Positions 24,746-35,214 are shown, numbered from the stretch's first letter. The stretch is DNA of 64,000 bases from Chloroflexota bacterium (GCA_028875185.1 JAPPFH010000110.1:1-64000); one strand, 5' to 3'. The notes: generated from the letters alone by a model not told the origin. Numbers and translations: made by a program.

Positions 24746-25516
24746 ATGGACCTCGTGTACCTGACACAAGAGGCGCTGGAAGCGCTGCAACCATCGACCC
24801 TTCCGTCGGCCAGAATCATAGATCATGAAGAAGCGCGCAGCATTCGCCGCAAGCTGCTCGGCGTGTTGATACGCAAGCGCCGGCTGGAAGCCGAGCGCTC
24901 GCTTGGCGAATGCGCCAAATTCATGGGCGCTGAGCCGGGACTGGTCGAAGATTGGGAGTACGGCGACAGCGAACCTTCGCTGCCGCAGTTGGAGTTGCTC
25001 GGGCGGTTCTTCAATGGGCGAGCGACACATGCGGGTGGAGCCGCGCCTGTTGAGGATAAGGCGCTGCAAGAAGAGTATATGCTCCTGCGTCAGCGGCTCA
25101 TCGGCGCTATGCTGCGCGCAGCACGGGAATCAAGCGGAAAGAGTTTAGACGAATTGAGCGCGTCCGCGGGCATGGAATCGCTACAGCTTGAAAAGTTTGA
25201 GTTTGGCGAGGTGAAGATTCCGATCAGCAGCTTGACCGCGCTGGCGCAAGCGCTTCAATTGGATATGCGATATTTCGAAGCGTCGCCGCAAGATTCGCGC
25301 GAACAGCCTCAAACGAGCCGCGTACTGGAATTAGCGGACGAAGCACAGCCTGATTGGCGCGATTTCGCCGCTGAGAGCGGCAACCTCCCTTTCATCCGGC
25401 TGGCGATGGCTTTTCAGCATATGGCGCGCGCTGATCTGCACCGTATCGCCGAAGCGCTAGTCGCCATCATCCGAGCAAACGGCGAAGCCAAGGGATTGTC
25501 CGGTTCCCCAACTTGA
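24746..25516 (+). CDS. Protein with two XRE-type helix-turn-helix domains
   Basis: 256 residues. Two Cro/C1-like domains are visible, one at about 37-88 (RKRRLEAERSLGECAKFMG, then LVEDWEYGDSEPSLPQL) and one at about 118-170 (LRAARESSGKSLDELSASAG, then LEKFEFGEVKIPISSLTAL). A helical C-terminal segment of about 60 residues follows. It is the first gene before a large membrane protein, 10 bases upstream of that start, so it may be a dedicated regulator of the envelope genes or an unorthodox structural adapter. The family is not recognised beyond the domain. Confidence 0.75.
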   Translation: MDLVYLTQEALEALQPSTLPSARIIDHEEARSIRRKLLGVLIRKRRLEAERSLGECAKFMGAEPGLVEDWEYGDSEPSLPQLELLGRFFNGRATHAGGAAPVEDKALQEEYMLLRQRLIGAMLRAARESSGKSLDELSASAGMESLQLEKFEFGEVKIPISSLTALAQALQLDMRYFEASPQDSREQPQTSRVLELADEAQPDWRDFAAESGNLPFIRLAMAFQHMARADLHRIAEALVAIIRANGEAKGLSGSPT

Positions 25517-25526
25517 ACCAGCATTG

Positions 25527-27926
25527 ATGAACATCCCCTCAGATAAGATCCATCGCCTGCGCATTTGCCTGCTGCTGGTCGCATTCTGCCTGGGCATCTA
25601 TATGCTGACGTATCGCGCGCTGATCCAATCGGGCGATACGCGCCGTACGCTCGACGCAATTACCAGCTACGTCCGCTATGGCGACTGGCTGATGGATGAA
25701 TCGACTTGGCTGAAGCCGCCTTACCGCATACGAGAGTCGGATGCCCTACCCTTGGGCGAATATCGTGTGCAGGAAAGGCTTCATATTCTGCTCGCCAGCC
25801 CCTTGCTGAGGCTTGCGGACGCGTTCCCGCGCCTTGGCGGCATTCATACCGTTTGGCTGTTTAATTGTCTGGTCGCTTCGCTAATTGCCGGCTTGATCTA
25901 TCTGCTTCTGCGCGCGCTGGGATATTCCGATCTTGTCGCAGTCATTGTCGCGATCAGCGCTGGACTGGGCACAAACCTATGGGCTTACAGCCAGACCTTA
26001 TTCCGCGAGCCCTTGACCGCGTTTTTTGTTTTGGCGGCGCTGCTCGTACTGCAATGGAGCCGCCGCTCAAGGTTGATTGGCCGCGCATTAGGCTTCTGCC
26101 TCGCGGCGATCGCGCTTGTCTTCGCTTATGAAACAAAATTCTCGGCTGGGTTCGCCGTCCCGGCTTTGGTCGTATTCGCGCTGCCCGACGCCTCCTTTGG
26201 TCGCGCCCGGATCTGGCGCGCGGCGATGCTCGCCCTGGCTGTGATTCCCTTGTTGGTACTTAGTCTTCTGATGCTGCTTGATCCCCTTCCGCCGCCTTTG
26301 ATAAATCTTTTCGCCGGATTCGGCCACCCATTGGATTACCTCGGCGAGGCATTGCGCGCCTACATTATCAGTCCGGGCGCCAGCATCTGGGCAACATCTC
26401 CATTGACGCTGCTGGCTATTCCCGGAGTCATCATTCTCTGGCGTCGCGGGCAATGGCGGCTCGTTTCTGCGATAAGCTTGCTCACCGCCGGATACGCGCT
26501 TGGTCACGCATTGCTGGCTGGACCGCATTGGGCTGGCGGGCTCAGCTGGCCGCCGCGTTTTATGTTGCCGTTGCTTCCGTTCCTGATGATGGCGACAGCG
26601 CCAATAGCCGAAGCGATGCTTCGCGGGCGCCGTCGGCGGCTCAAAATTGTCTGGGCGCTGCTGCTCTGTTACGGAATTTGGATCCAATTCGTCGGCGTAT
26701 CGCTGAGCCTGAACCGATACAGCGAGGCATTGCCGCCGGAGTCCAAGGGATTCGCCGAATGGGGACCGTCGCTAACGCAGCCGCGCTATTTCCGCTGGGT
26801 GGTATTGCCGCGGCGCTGGCGAGAATTGGGTTTCGAATTCTTGTGGGCGCGCGCCGACCTGCCGGTCTGGGTTCTGAGCTTCGCCCTGTTCTCAGCGCTG
26901 ATCATCGCCTCCCTGGCGCGCATATTGCGCCATCCGCGCCATCGCTGGCGCCAGCTGTCGCCCCTGCTTGCGTTTCTTGGGTTGCCGCTGATCCTGCTCA
27001 ATCTGGCATCCGCCTACGATAAGGATCCCCAGACGCAGTCGAGCCAAGCCGCCTTGCACGAAGCGCTTGACTTCTTGACCGTCAGCGCAGACGCCGACGA
27101 TGTATTGCTGCTGCCGGGCGACGATTATCAAAACTTCATACTCAATCACATGCAATCCAGCAGGCCGCGCCCGATTATCCTTCAGCGCTCGCCGGCACAA
27201 GCGGCAAGCGACCGGCAGCCGGCCGCAATCGCGTCCCTCAATCCAAACGACTGGTTCGATGTCCCGAGCTTCCGCACCTTGCGTCATCTCGCCAGCCAGC
27301 TGGATCGCCTGTGGATACTTGAAAACACCAGCCCGTATATGTCTTGGAGCTTCCGCCCGCTTGAACGCTATCTGGCGCAGCATTATTATCCGCTGCGCGA
27401 GGTAAAACTACCGACAGCTGATCCGAGCGTGCGCCTTCTCGAATACAGTACGCGCGGCGCGGCGCCAAATCCCTTAAGCGCATTTGCCGGCGATATCGCC
27501 ACAGGTCTTCAGTACGGCGCCAGCATACAGCTGCTTGGTCTGACGCTGCCAACGGGCTACATTTACCAATCGGGAGAGACCGTAGAACTCTCGCTGTTAT
27601 GGAAGACGGACGAGCCGCTAACGCGCGATTACACGATTGCCGTTTTCATCGCCGACAAAGCGACAAGAACACCAGTCATCCAAGGCTGGGATTCGGGACC
27701 GCAGAACGGTTTCGCGCCCACATCATCCTGGACTGCGGGCGCGCCGGTATGGGACAATCGCGCGCTGCGCGTCCCGCAGAGCGCCGCTCCCGGCGATTAT
27801 CAGGTATGGGTGTTGATGTACCGCCAAGACGACAGCGGCGAAATCGTCCGTCTGCCTGTCAGCGGCGCAAACCTTACGGAAAGCGCGACAATCGGCGTGC
27901 TCCCTTTAGAGATAGTCATTGAATGA
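25527..27926 (+). CDS. Large multi-pass membrane protein, GT-C glycosyltransferase-like
   Basis: 799 residues from ATG 25527 (TTG 25524 is adjacent). About ten or more hydrophobic helices fill residues 12-480. The first external loop contains an acidic/aromatic stretch (GDWLMDES), as in protein-mannosyltransferase-like enzymes, but no strict GT39 DE motif is evident. The last 150 residues are beta-rich (YIYQSGETVELSLLWKTDEP) and resemble an external carbohydrate-binding-like module common in Chloroflexota membrane proteins. Likely transfers or exports glycan material at the outer face of the membrane; the substrate is unknown. Confidence 0.65.
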   Translation: MNIPSDKIHRLRICLLLVAFCLGIYMLTYRALIQSGDTRRTLDAITSYVRYGDWLMDESTWLKPPYRIRESDALPLGEYRVQERLHILLASPLLRLADAFPRLGGIHTVWLFNCLVASLIAGLIYLLLRALGYSDLVAVIVAISAGLGTNLWAYSQTLFREPLTAFFVLAALLVLQWSRRSRLIGRALGFCLAAIALVFAYETKFSAGFAVPALVVFALPDASFGRARIWRAAMLALAVIPLLVLSLLMLLDPLPPPLINLFAGFGHPLDYLGEALRAYIISPGASIWATSPLTLLAIPGVIILWRRGQWRLVSAISLLTAGYALGHALLAGPHWAGGLSWPPRFMLPLLPFLMMATAPIAEAMLRGRRRRLKIVWALLLCYGIWIQFVGVSLSLNRYSEALPPESKGFAEWGPSLTQPRYFRWVVLPRRWRELGFEFLWARADLPVWVLSFALFSALIIASLARILRHPRHRWRQLSPLLAFLGLPLILLNLASAYDKDPQTQSSQAALHEALDFLTVSADADDVLLLPGDDYQNFILNHMQSSRPRPIILQRSPAQAASDRQPAAIASLNPNDWFDVPSFRTLRHLASQLDRLWILENTSPYMSWSFRPLERYLAQHYYPLREVKLPTADPSVRLLEYSTRGAAPNPLSAFAGDIATGLQYGASIQLLGLTLPTGYIYQSGETVELSLLWKTDEPLTRDYTIAVFIADKATRTPVIQGWDSGPQNGFAPTSSWTAGAPVWDNRALRVPQSAAPGDYQVWVLMYRQDDSGEIVRLPVSGANLTESATIGVLPLEIVIE

Positions 27927-28003
27927 GACGCAATATCAGCTTAATGCCATTGGAGCAAAATCATCCATTCTGAAAAAGATGACCGTCGGCTAAACTCGGG
28001 TCA

Positions 28004-29824
28004 TTGACATCCGTCCGCGCCGGACACGCCATGACCGCCGAGTTCAACGTAAAATCGCCAATCACCAGCAATCGCGGCAGCCCCTTCCGTTTTATCCTGT
28101 CCCACATCATGCGCCACCCATTTGCCGCCCTGCTCTTGGTGATCGGCGCCTTCAGCAACGCCTACCTGGCCGGCGTCGTGCCCGGCGCCCTCGGCGACGC
28201 TTTCAATGCGATTCTGCTCTCAAATGATCAGACACTCGCGCTGACGCTCAACAGCATTATGCTGATTCTCGTCTCGCAAACGATTCGATCCGCCTTGCAG
28301 TTCTTGCGCAACTTCTCGGCCGAAGTTTTCGCCCAGCGCTTTGAACGCGACATTCGCGATGAACTCTACTCGAGCTTGCTGGGCAAAAGCATGAGCTATC
28401 ACGACCGGCAGCCGGTTGGCGAGACGATGGCGCGCGTGACCAATGACGTGCGCGAGATGAACCTCATGATGAATCCGGGCGTCAATCTGATTACGGGCGC
28501 CAACATGTTTCTCATCATGCCCGCGATTTACGCGCCGGGGATATTGCCCGAATTGGTCATCGTGCCGCTGCTGTTCATCGTCTCTCACATCTTGGTGCAG
28601 ATTTATTTCATTTTGCGGCTGCACCCGATTGCGCAGCAAGCGCGCGCCAGTTTTGGCGGCATGAACGCCAAGCTGGCGGAATCGCTTGATGGCTTGGAAG
28701 TGGTTAAGGGCGCCGCGCAAGAAGAGAGCGAAATCCGCTCGTTTAGTGGCTTGGCTGATGTCGTGCGCGATCGCTTTATCGATCAGGGCGAGTTTGAAGC
28801 GCGCTACCTGTCGGTGCTGCTCTTCGGATTGACTATCGTCGGCGCGCTGTTTCATGCGGCAATGCTTTACCGCGGCGGCACAATCAGCGAGGGCGACGTC
28901 ATCGCCTTTCTGGGCTTAATCAGTCTATTTCAATTTCCCGTGTTTATCTCGCTGTTCACATCGTCGCGGCTGGCTTCGGGTTACGCCAGCGCCGAGCGGA
29001 TCCTGGAAGTGCTGGTGACGAGCAACAAACTAGATCAGAACGTTGAGGGATACAGCGGCGTCATCCGCGGCAGCATTCAATTTGAAGGCGTCTCTTTCGG
29101 TTACAGCGCGGACGAGACCAACCTAAGCGAAGTTTCATTCAGCGTAAAGCCGGGGCAGACCGTCGCCATCGTCGGGCAGACCGGCGCCGGCAAGAGTACG
29201 CTCAGCAAACTGGTCAATCGCATCTATGATGTCGACGCGGGCCGCGTGCTGGTGGACGGCGTCGATGCGCGCGAATGGAATCTGCAAGCGTTGCGATCAC
29301 AAATCAGCATCATCGAACAGGACGTTTTTCTCTTCAGCCGCAGCGTGGCGGAGAACATCGCCTTTGGCTTGGACGAATTCGATATGGACGGCATCATCGA
29401 GTCTGCGAAAGCGGCGCAGGCGCATGATTTCATCGCGGCGTTTCCAGCCGGTTATGACACGATCATCGGCCAGCGCGGCATGACCTTGAGCGGCGGCCAA
29501 AGGCAGCGCTTGGCGCTCGCCCGCGCATTCCAGACCAATCCGCCGATCCTCATCCTCGACGACAGCACCAGCGCCATCGACAGCGCCACCGAAGACAAGA
29601 TACAGCGCGCGATCTGGTCGGCAGCCAGCGGGCGCACAACCTTGCTCATCACCCATCGGCTGTCACAAATCCGCTGGGCTGATCATATTGTCGTGCTGCG
29701 AAGGGGCCGTGTGGTCGCGCAAGGCACCCACGAAAATCTCTTGCGAACCTCGGAATCATACCGGCATATCTTCGATCGGTATCCATCGCCCGATGCGCCA
29801 ATAGAACTGGCGGCGGGAGAATAA
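28004..29824 (+). CDS. Heterodimeric ABC exporter subunit with degenerate ATP site
   Basis: 606 residues from TTG 28004; ATG 28031 is an equally possible start. A six-helix exporter domain (about 30-330) is followed by an ATPase: Walker A GQTGAGKST, Q-loop EQDVFLFS, canonical LSGGQRQR and Walker B ending in LILDDSTSAID. The catalytic Glu after Walker B is Asp here. The partner gene starts one base after the stop. Pairing this Asp with the altered signature of the partner gives one degenerate and one active ATP site, as in TM287/288 and BmrCD. Flanking genes suggest a lipid or glycan precursor as cargo, but drugs or peptides are equally possible. Confidence 0.9.
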   Translation: MTSVRAGHAMTAEFNVKSPITSNRGSPFRFILSHIMRHPFAALLLVIGAFSNAYLAGVVPGALGDAFNAILLSNDQTLALTLNSIMLILVSQTIRSALQFLRNFSAEVFAQRFERDIRDELYSSLLGKSMSYHDRQPVGETMARVTNDVREMNLMMNPGVNLITGANMFLIMPAIYAPGILPELVIVPLLFIVSHILVQIYFILRLHPIAQQARASFGGMNAKLAESLDGLEVVKGAAQEESEIRSFSGLADVVRDRFIDQGEFEARYLSVLLFGLTIVGALFHAAMLYRGGTISEGDVIAFLGLISLFQFPVFISLFTSSRLASGYASAERILEVLVTSNKLDQNVEGYSGVIRGSIQFEGVSFGYSADETNLSEVSFSVKPGQTVAIVGQTGAGKSTLSKLVNRIYDVDAGRVLVDGVDAREWNLQALRSQISIIEQDVFLFSRSVAENIAFGLDEFDMDGIIESAKAAQAHDFIAAFPAGYDTIIGQRGMTLSGGQRQRLALARAFQTNPPILILDDSTSAIDSATEDKIQRAIWSAASGRTTLLITHRLSQIRWADHIVVLRRGRVVAQGTHENLLRTSESYRHIFDRYPSPDAPIELAAGE

Positions 29825-29825
29825 G

Positions 29826-31646
29826 ATGGCGGCAGTCTTCGGCGGCTTGCAAAGCGACGCCTACGACCGGCAATACGGCGATACCTATCTCTTCAAGCGC
29901 ATTGGCAATTATCTGGCTTCGCACAAGAGACTGGTTGTTCTGGGTTTGCTCGGTTTTCTGTTCGTGGGCTTGGCGCGCGCGCTTCGGCCCGTCTTCATCA
30001 GCGCGGCTGTTGACGCCATGGTTGCTGCCGGCGACCTGCTGAATCTCGTTCTTGTTGTACTTACGCTGATCGCCCTTATCGAGTACATCTGCAATTATGG
30101 CCGCCGCCGTTTCACGGTCGTCGTAATAGGCCGGATCGTCGCGCGCATGCGCAAAGATTGCTTTGCCGCGGCGATAGAGCGTGATCTGGCATTTTACGAT
30201 CGGCACAAGTCAGGCGCGGTAATCAGCCGCATCACTAGCGATACGCAGGAATTTGGCGATGTCATGCTCTTGGGCAGCGAAGTCATTTCGCAGTTTCTTT
30301 CCGTAACGATCCTTTTCGCGGCGCTATTGAGTTATTCGGTCGAGATGACCATCGTGCTGCTGTTCACCATGCCGCTGGTTGTCTTCGCCGCGCTTGCGTT
30401 CCGTTACCTGGCGCGCATCGTGACGCGACAAGGCGCGCGCGCGATGGCGGTAGTGAACGATAATATTCAGGAGAGCGTGACCGGAATCAGCGTTGCCAAG
30501 AATTTCCGCCAGGAAGCGATGATTTACGATGAGTTTTCCGCGGTCAACAATCTCAGTTACGGAATTAATCTGCGGCGCGGTTTCATTCTTTCGCTGGTGT
30601 TCCCCACGATGGGCGTTCTCTCCGCAATCGCTCTATCGATCGTCGTCTGGATGGGCGCCCACTCAGTCTTGGCCGGCGCCTTCAGCGCGGGCGCCTGGTA
30701 TCTATACATCCAGAGCGTCGATCGTTTCTGGTTTCCCTTCATGAATCTGGCGTCGTTCTGGAGTCAATTTCAGCAGGGCTTGAGCGCGGCCGAGCGCATC
30801 TTCGCCTTGATCGACGCCGAGAACACGGTGGCGCAGACGAGCAATCAAGTGCTGGGCGAATTCGCCGGGCGCATCCAATTCGAAAATGTATCCTTTGAAT
30901 ACGAAAAGGGCGAAACGGTGCTGCGCGATTTCAGCCTGGATATCAAACCGGGGGAGAACGTCGCCTTTGTCGGGCATACGGGCGCCGGCAAAAGCACCAT
31001 TGCCAAGTTGATCACCCGCTATTACGAATTTCAGCAAGGGGCGATCCGCATAGACGGCGTCGATGTCCGCAGCCTTGATATGAAGCGTTATCGCTCGCGA
31101 TTGGGCATTGTGCCGCAGCAGCCTTTTCTCTTCAGCGGCACGGTGCTGGAGAACATCCGCTACGGCAATCCACAAGCGTCCTTGAAAGAAATCAACGAGA
31201 TTGCGCTTGGCATCGGTCATGGCGAATGGCTGGACAGCCTGCCGGATGGGCTGGATACGTCTGTCGGCGAGCGCGGCGCCCGCCTCAGCGTGGGGCAACG
31301 GCAATTGGTCAGCCTGCTGCGCGTGCTGGTGCAGAAACCGTCGATCTTCATCCTGGATGAAGCCACCGCCAGCATCGACCCTTTCACCGAGACGCAGATT
31401 CAGGACGCGATCGAACTGATTCTGGCGCGTTCCACCTCAATCCTGATTGCGCATCGGCTAAGCACCGTGCGCAGCGCAGACCGAATCATCGTATTGCGGG
31501 ACGGCGCCATCATTGAAGAAGGCAACCACGAGAAACTGATGCTGGATGAGGGGCACTATGCGGAACTTTACAATACTTACTTTCGGCATCAATCGCTGAA
31601 TTACATCGAGCGCGCCAAAGACAGATTCGCCACCAGCTTGGATTAA
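29826..31646 (+). CDS. Heterodimeric ABC exporter subunit with catalytic glutamate
   Basis: 606 residues. Transmembrane domain about 40-340, then Walker A GHTGAGKST, Q-loop PQQPFLFS, a non-canonical signature LSVGQRQL and Walker B IFILDEATASID with intact catalytic Glu. This is the complement of its neighbour: its own Walker motifs and the neighbour's LSGGQ make the competent site. Start ATG lies one base after the upstream stop, so the two subunits are made together. Confidence 0.9.
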   Translation: MAAVFGGLQSDAYDRQYGDTYLFKRIGNYLASHKRLVVLGLLGFLFVGLARALRPVFISAAVDAMVAAGDLLNLVLVVLTLIALIEYICNYGRRRFTVVVIGRIVARMRKDCFAAAIERDLAFYDRHKSGAVISRITSDTQEFGDVMLLGSEVISQFLSVTILFAALLSYSVEMTIVLLFTMPLVVFAALAFRYLARIVTRQGARAMAVVNDNIQESVTGISVAKNFRQEAMIYDEFSAVNNLSYGINLRRGFILSLVFPTMGVLSAIALSIVVWMGAHSVLAGAFSAGAWYLYIQSVDRFWFPFMNLASFWSQFQQGLSAAERIFALIDAENTVAQTSNQVLGEFAGRIQFENVSFEYEKGETVLRDFSLDIKPGENVAFVGHTGAGKSTIAKLITRYYEFQQGAIRIDGVDVRSLDMKRYRSRLGIVPQQPFLFSGTVLENIRYGNPQASLKEINEIALGIGHGEWLDSLPDGLDTSVGERGARLSVGQRQLVSLLRVLVQKPSIFILDEATASIDPFTETQIQDAIELILARSTSILIAHRLSTVRSADRIIVLRDGAIIEEGNHEKLMLDEGHYAELYNTYFRHQSLNYIERAKDRFATSLD

Positions 31647-31805
31647 GCGAAGGCGGCCGTCGCGGGCGCCCAGTCACGGCTGCGGTCTGGGTCACAGGCC
31701 AGCTTGAATATGTCGCATACTATGTTGAAGCCGGGAGTTTAGCATTATACTCTCGAATGGCTCTTTAGCCTTTCGCGCGAAAGCCAACGAGGGTGTCTCG
31801 CGATC

Positions 31806-34349
31806 ATGCAGGCAAAACTCGCTCGATTTGGGTCAAATGCTCGCCACCAGCTGAAACGTGGGATGATCGGCGTCGAGTGGGTCTATGACCGCATGCTCAT
31901 TCTGTGGCGCTGGCTGAACTCGCTTGACATACCGCTAAGCGCTTTGCAATGGATCCTGGTCGTTTATCTGATTTTTGGGCTCGTCTACGCCATTTCGACG
32001 CCCGCCTTTGAAGCGAACGACGAACTCTGGCATTTTGGTTATGTCGAGCATCTGCGCAAGACTGGCAGCCTGCCCGTGCAGAAGCTGAACGAGCGCGATA
32101 CGTTGTACCGGCAGCATGGCAGTCAACCGCCGCTTTACTACAGCTTGATGGCGCTGGCGTCGGCGCCGATAAGCATTGACGATTCGGCGGCTTACCGCCA
32201 GCTGAATCCCTATGTCGCCAGACAGCAACCGGGCGCCTTTGGCAACAAGAATCTGACCATTCATGATGTATCGCGCTCGCCACTAAGCGGTACCGGATTG
32301 GCGGTGCATTTCCTGCGCTTGCTCGGTCTTGCCCTAGGCGCGGGAACCATCTTCTTCGTTTACCGCATCGGCGGGCTTATCGCGCCGCAGCGCCCTACTG
32401 TCGCCTTTGTCGCGGCGGCGATAACGGGCTTCAATCCAATGTTTATCTTCGTCACCGCCTCGGTCAACAACGATGCGCTGGCCATGTTCGTCAATGGCGC
32501 TCTGGTGTGGCTGCTGTTGCGCACCTTGCGCGATGGCTTCTCGCTGCGATTCACCTTGGCGCTGGCGCTGCTATTCGCCCTCTCAAGTTTGACCAAATTG
32601 ACCGGTCTTGCATTGCTGCCGGTCTTGCTTGGCGTTGCATTTTTCGCCTTCAGCAGAACGCGCGATCGCCGCGGCTTGTTGGCTTACCTTTATGTGACTG
32701 CTTTATTCTGGCTGCTAATCGCGGGCTGGTGGTACTTCCGCAATTTGCAGCTTTACGGCGAGCCCTTCGGCATCATCACCATGGCTGATATCGCCGGTCC
32801 GCGCGATTTGACCTTTAGCCTGGCGGACCTATTCGCCGAGTATCAACAGTTTCGCATGTCATTCTGGGGTCTATTTGGCGCGCTAAACATTCAGCTGGCG
32901 AGCGTATTTTATTTGTTGCTGGATTTGCTGACGTTCCTCAGCGTCGTGGGCTGCGTTTTTCTTGGGCTACAGCTTCTGGCGATAAGCGACTTCGCCTACG
33001 CGCGTTACGAGTTGGCGCATCTGCTGACGCTGGCCAGCGCGCTAATGCTTCTGTGGCTTGGCGTCTTGTACTGGAGCACGCTCACGCGAGCGGCCGAGGG
33101 GCGCATGTTATTCCCGCTGATCGCCGTCGTCAGTCCCTTAATGGCGGTCGGATTCGTCGAGATTGTATGGTGGTTGGTCTTTTCTTTGCGGCCGCCAAAT
33201 CTGGAGTTTGTTCGCGCTGGCGATGCCGTGCCGAAGGAATTGCTGCAAAGCGCCATGCTCTGGCAAATGAGATTTCTCGCGCTTGTCGCGTTTTTGGCGC
33301 CATTCACGCTTATCGTCGGTCAATATAGCGCGCCGCAGCCGGTTGAGGCGCTTCCAGAGCGGGCGCGGCCGCTCTATGCGGAATTCGGCGATGTCGCGCT
33401 GATCGGCTACGAGCGCGTTGACCGTCGCTACTCCACTGGCGACTTGGCGCGCTTCAAGCTCTATTGGCAAGTGCGTAAGCAATCCGCCAGCGACAACAGT
33501 ATTCATCTTAACTTAATCGATGACCGCGGGCATGAAATTGGCCGCTATGTCACTTTTCCGGGCGCCGGCAGCTTACGCACATCGCGCTGGACTGAGAGCC
33601 TGATTTATCCTGACGAATATGTGATCAACATTAACCGAGCCGCCTATGGGCGCTATCCATTTTATTTGCGCATCGAGTGGCGAGAAGGGGCGCGCTCAAA
33701 GCCCATACTCGCCAAGAACGTCGACGGCGGGGGAATCGAGCCGGTGCTGCTGGATATCGGCGCCGTCGTCTCCACAAGATTCCAGCAGACCACTACCGGA
33801 TTCAGCGAGATTCCGCTGGATTCACAGCCAGTCTTTGGTGGCGCGATCCGCCTTGAGTCTTTTAAGCTAGACCTGGAACTCAACGAGATCACCTTGAACT
33901 GGAAAGCCGAATCATCGCCGGAAGAGAACTACCGGGTGTTTGCCCATTTGCTGGACGCGGACGGGAACATTCTAAGCCAGGATGATAACGCTCCCCGCCT
34001 GCCAACCAAATACTGGCGCTGGGGCGAGTCTTTCACGACTTTTCATCGTTTCGACCACGCATTCAATATGATTGATTTTCCGGTGGCGGTGGGCTTATAC
34101 ATTTACGATGGCCTCAGCTACCCCAAGCTTGAATATACCGTGACCTTGGAAGAAGACGACGAGGACGAAGTTGTCGAGCTTGTGCTTGATTCATTCACCA
34201 TTCCCTGGGCGATCGCGGCCGAAGTAATCGAATTGACTCCGACAGCGGCGCCAACGGGCGATGGAACGGGGCAAGCATCAGGTGACGCGCAAGTCGCGGA
34301 TGCTATCCAGCAATCCGAGACTGCCGTGACGAATGCGCCAGAGCCCTAA
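31806..34349 (+). CDS. Large multi-pass membrane protein, GT-C/DUF2142-like
   Basis: 847 residues. After a basic N-terminal tail, the first helix (about 47-65) is followed by an external loop with FEANDELWHFGYVEHLR, an acidic-His arrangement like that of GT39/DUF2142 membrane transferases. Around ten helices run to about residue 515. The C-terminal third is two beta-rich external modules and a low-complexity tail rich in Glu, Thr and Ala. It is separated from the exporter by 159 bases. Probably acts on lipid-linked sugars at the outer membrane face; not proven. Confidence 0.65.
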   Translation: MQAKLARFGSNARHQLKRGMIGVEWVYDRMLILWRWLNSLDIPLSALQWILVVYLIFGLVYAISTPAFEANDELWHFGYVEHLRKTGSLPVQKLNERDTLYRQHGSQPPLYYSLMALASAPISIDDSAAYRQLNPYVARQQPGAFGNKNLTIHDVSRSPLSGTGLAVHFLRLLGLALGAGTIFFVYRIGGLIAPQRPTVAFVAAAITGFNPMFIFVTASVNNDALAMFVNGALVWLLLRTLRDGFSLRFTLALALLFALSSLTKLTGLALLPVLLGVAFFAFSRTRDRRGLLAYLYVTALFWLLIAGWWYFRNLQLYGEPFGIITMADIAGPRDLTFSLADLFAEYQQFRMSFWGLFGALNIQLASVFYLLLDLLTFLSVVGCVFLGLQLLAISDFAYARYELAHLLTLASALMLLWLGVLYWSTLTRAAEGRMLFPLIAVVSPLMAVGFVEIVWWLVFSLRPPNLEFVRAGDAVPKELLQSAMLWQMRFLALVAFLAPFTLIVGQYSAPQPVEALPERARPLYAEFGDVALIGYERVDRRYSTGDLARFKLYWQVRKQSASDNSIHLNLIDDRGHEIGRYVTFPGAGSLRTSRWTESLIYPDEYVININRAAYGRYPFYLRIEWREGARSKPILAKNVDGGGIEPVLLDIGAVVSTRFQQTTTGFSEIPLDSQPVFGGAIRLESFKLDLELNEITLNWKAESSPEENYRVFAHLLDADGNILSQDDNAPRLPTKYWRWGESFTTFHRFDHAFNMIDFPVAVGLYIYDGLSYPKLEYTVTLEEDDEDEVVELVLDSFTIPWAIAAEVIELTPTAAPTGDGTGQASGDAQVADAIQQSETAVTNAPEP

Positions 34350-34538
34350 GCGTCCCTTTGTCTCAGCGCGATATGGATGTTTCATCCGCCGGACAACGCG
34401 CGGCTCGGTAAACACATAAGCAGTAGAGGCAATCCAAGCGGATTATCGGCGCGCGCAGCTTCTCCGCGACTGCCTCGCGCCGCCACGCCCTCTCCAGCCC
34501 AGCCAGTTCGCGCGAGGTTTCGGATGGATGCGGACGGG

Positions 34539-35057
34539 TCAACAGTCGTTGCTTGGCGTGGGACCGTAAATTTGTTCCCAAGCCGAGACCATCTGTTCGG
34601 ATATGTTTGACAAGGTATCGGGCACGGCGCGCGCGCCGCCGATGCATTCCATAAAGCTGTGATCGCCATTCCAGCGCGGCACGATATGGAGGTGGAAATG
34701 GGTGGCGATGCCAGCGCCCGCGGCCGCGCCGATATTGGCGCCTATGTTAAAAGCCGGCGGATCGGCGATCTCCCGCAGTACGCGCATCGTACGATTTGTC
34801 ATCAGCATCAGGTCCGCTAATTCGTCCGCGCTCAGGTCTTCGGTCGATGTGAGATGCTTATAAGGAATGACCATTGTATGACCGTAGGTATACGGATAGC
34901 GATTGAGCACGGCGTATGTATGCGCTGATCGGGCAACGACAAAATGCGCCATGTCGTCTTCCGGCTGCCGGGCGAACTGGCAGAATACGCATGAATCAAA
35001 GCCCTTGCGCTTGCCCTTGATATAATCCATGCGCCAAGGTGCCCAGATCTGTTTCAT
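34539..35057 (-). CDS. HIT-family nucleotide hydrolase or Ap4A phosphorylase-like
   Basis: 172 residues. The N-terminal WAPWRMDYIKG and the zinc-type pair Cys23-Cys26 (CVFC) are followed by the HIT motif HFHLHIVPRW, in which the histidines bind the nucleotide phosphates. The length and W-x-P-x-R-x2-Y opening resemble mycobacterial Rv2613c-type Ap4A phosphorylases. Substrate assignment is tentative. Ribosome site is weak (GGGACGACA). Confidence 0.88.
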   Translation of the reverse strand: MKQIWAPWRMDYIKGKRKGFDSCVFCQFARQPEDDMAHFVVARSAHTYAVLNRYPYTYGHTMVIPYKHLTSTEDLSADELADLMLMTNRTMRVLREIADPPAFNIGANIGAAAGAGIATHFHLHIVPRWNGDHSFMECIGGARAVPDTLSNISEQMVSAWEQIYGPTPSNDC

Positions 35058-35214
35058 TGTCGTCCCATATTCGGCTACAAACTGTCGGTCGCTAACTTGG
35101 CGCGCGCCTTAGCTGCCGCCCACAATCAGGAAGCGGCGCGGATTAACAACGATATTCTAACGGCTTTGCCAAATCTGATACAATGCGAAACGGCGAATCA
35201 AGATTGGAGCGGGA

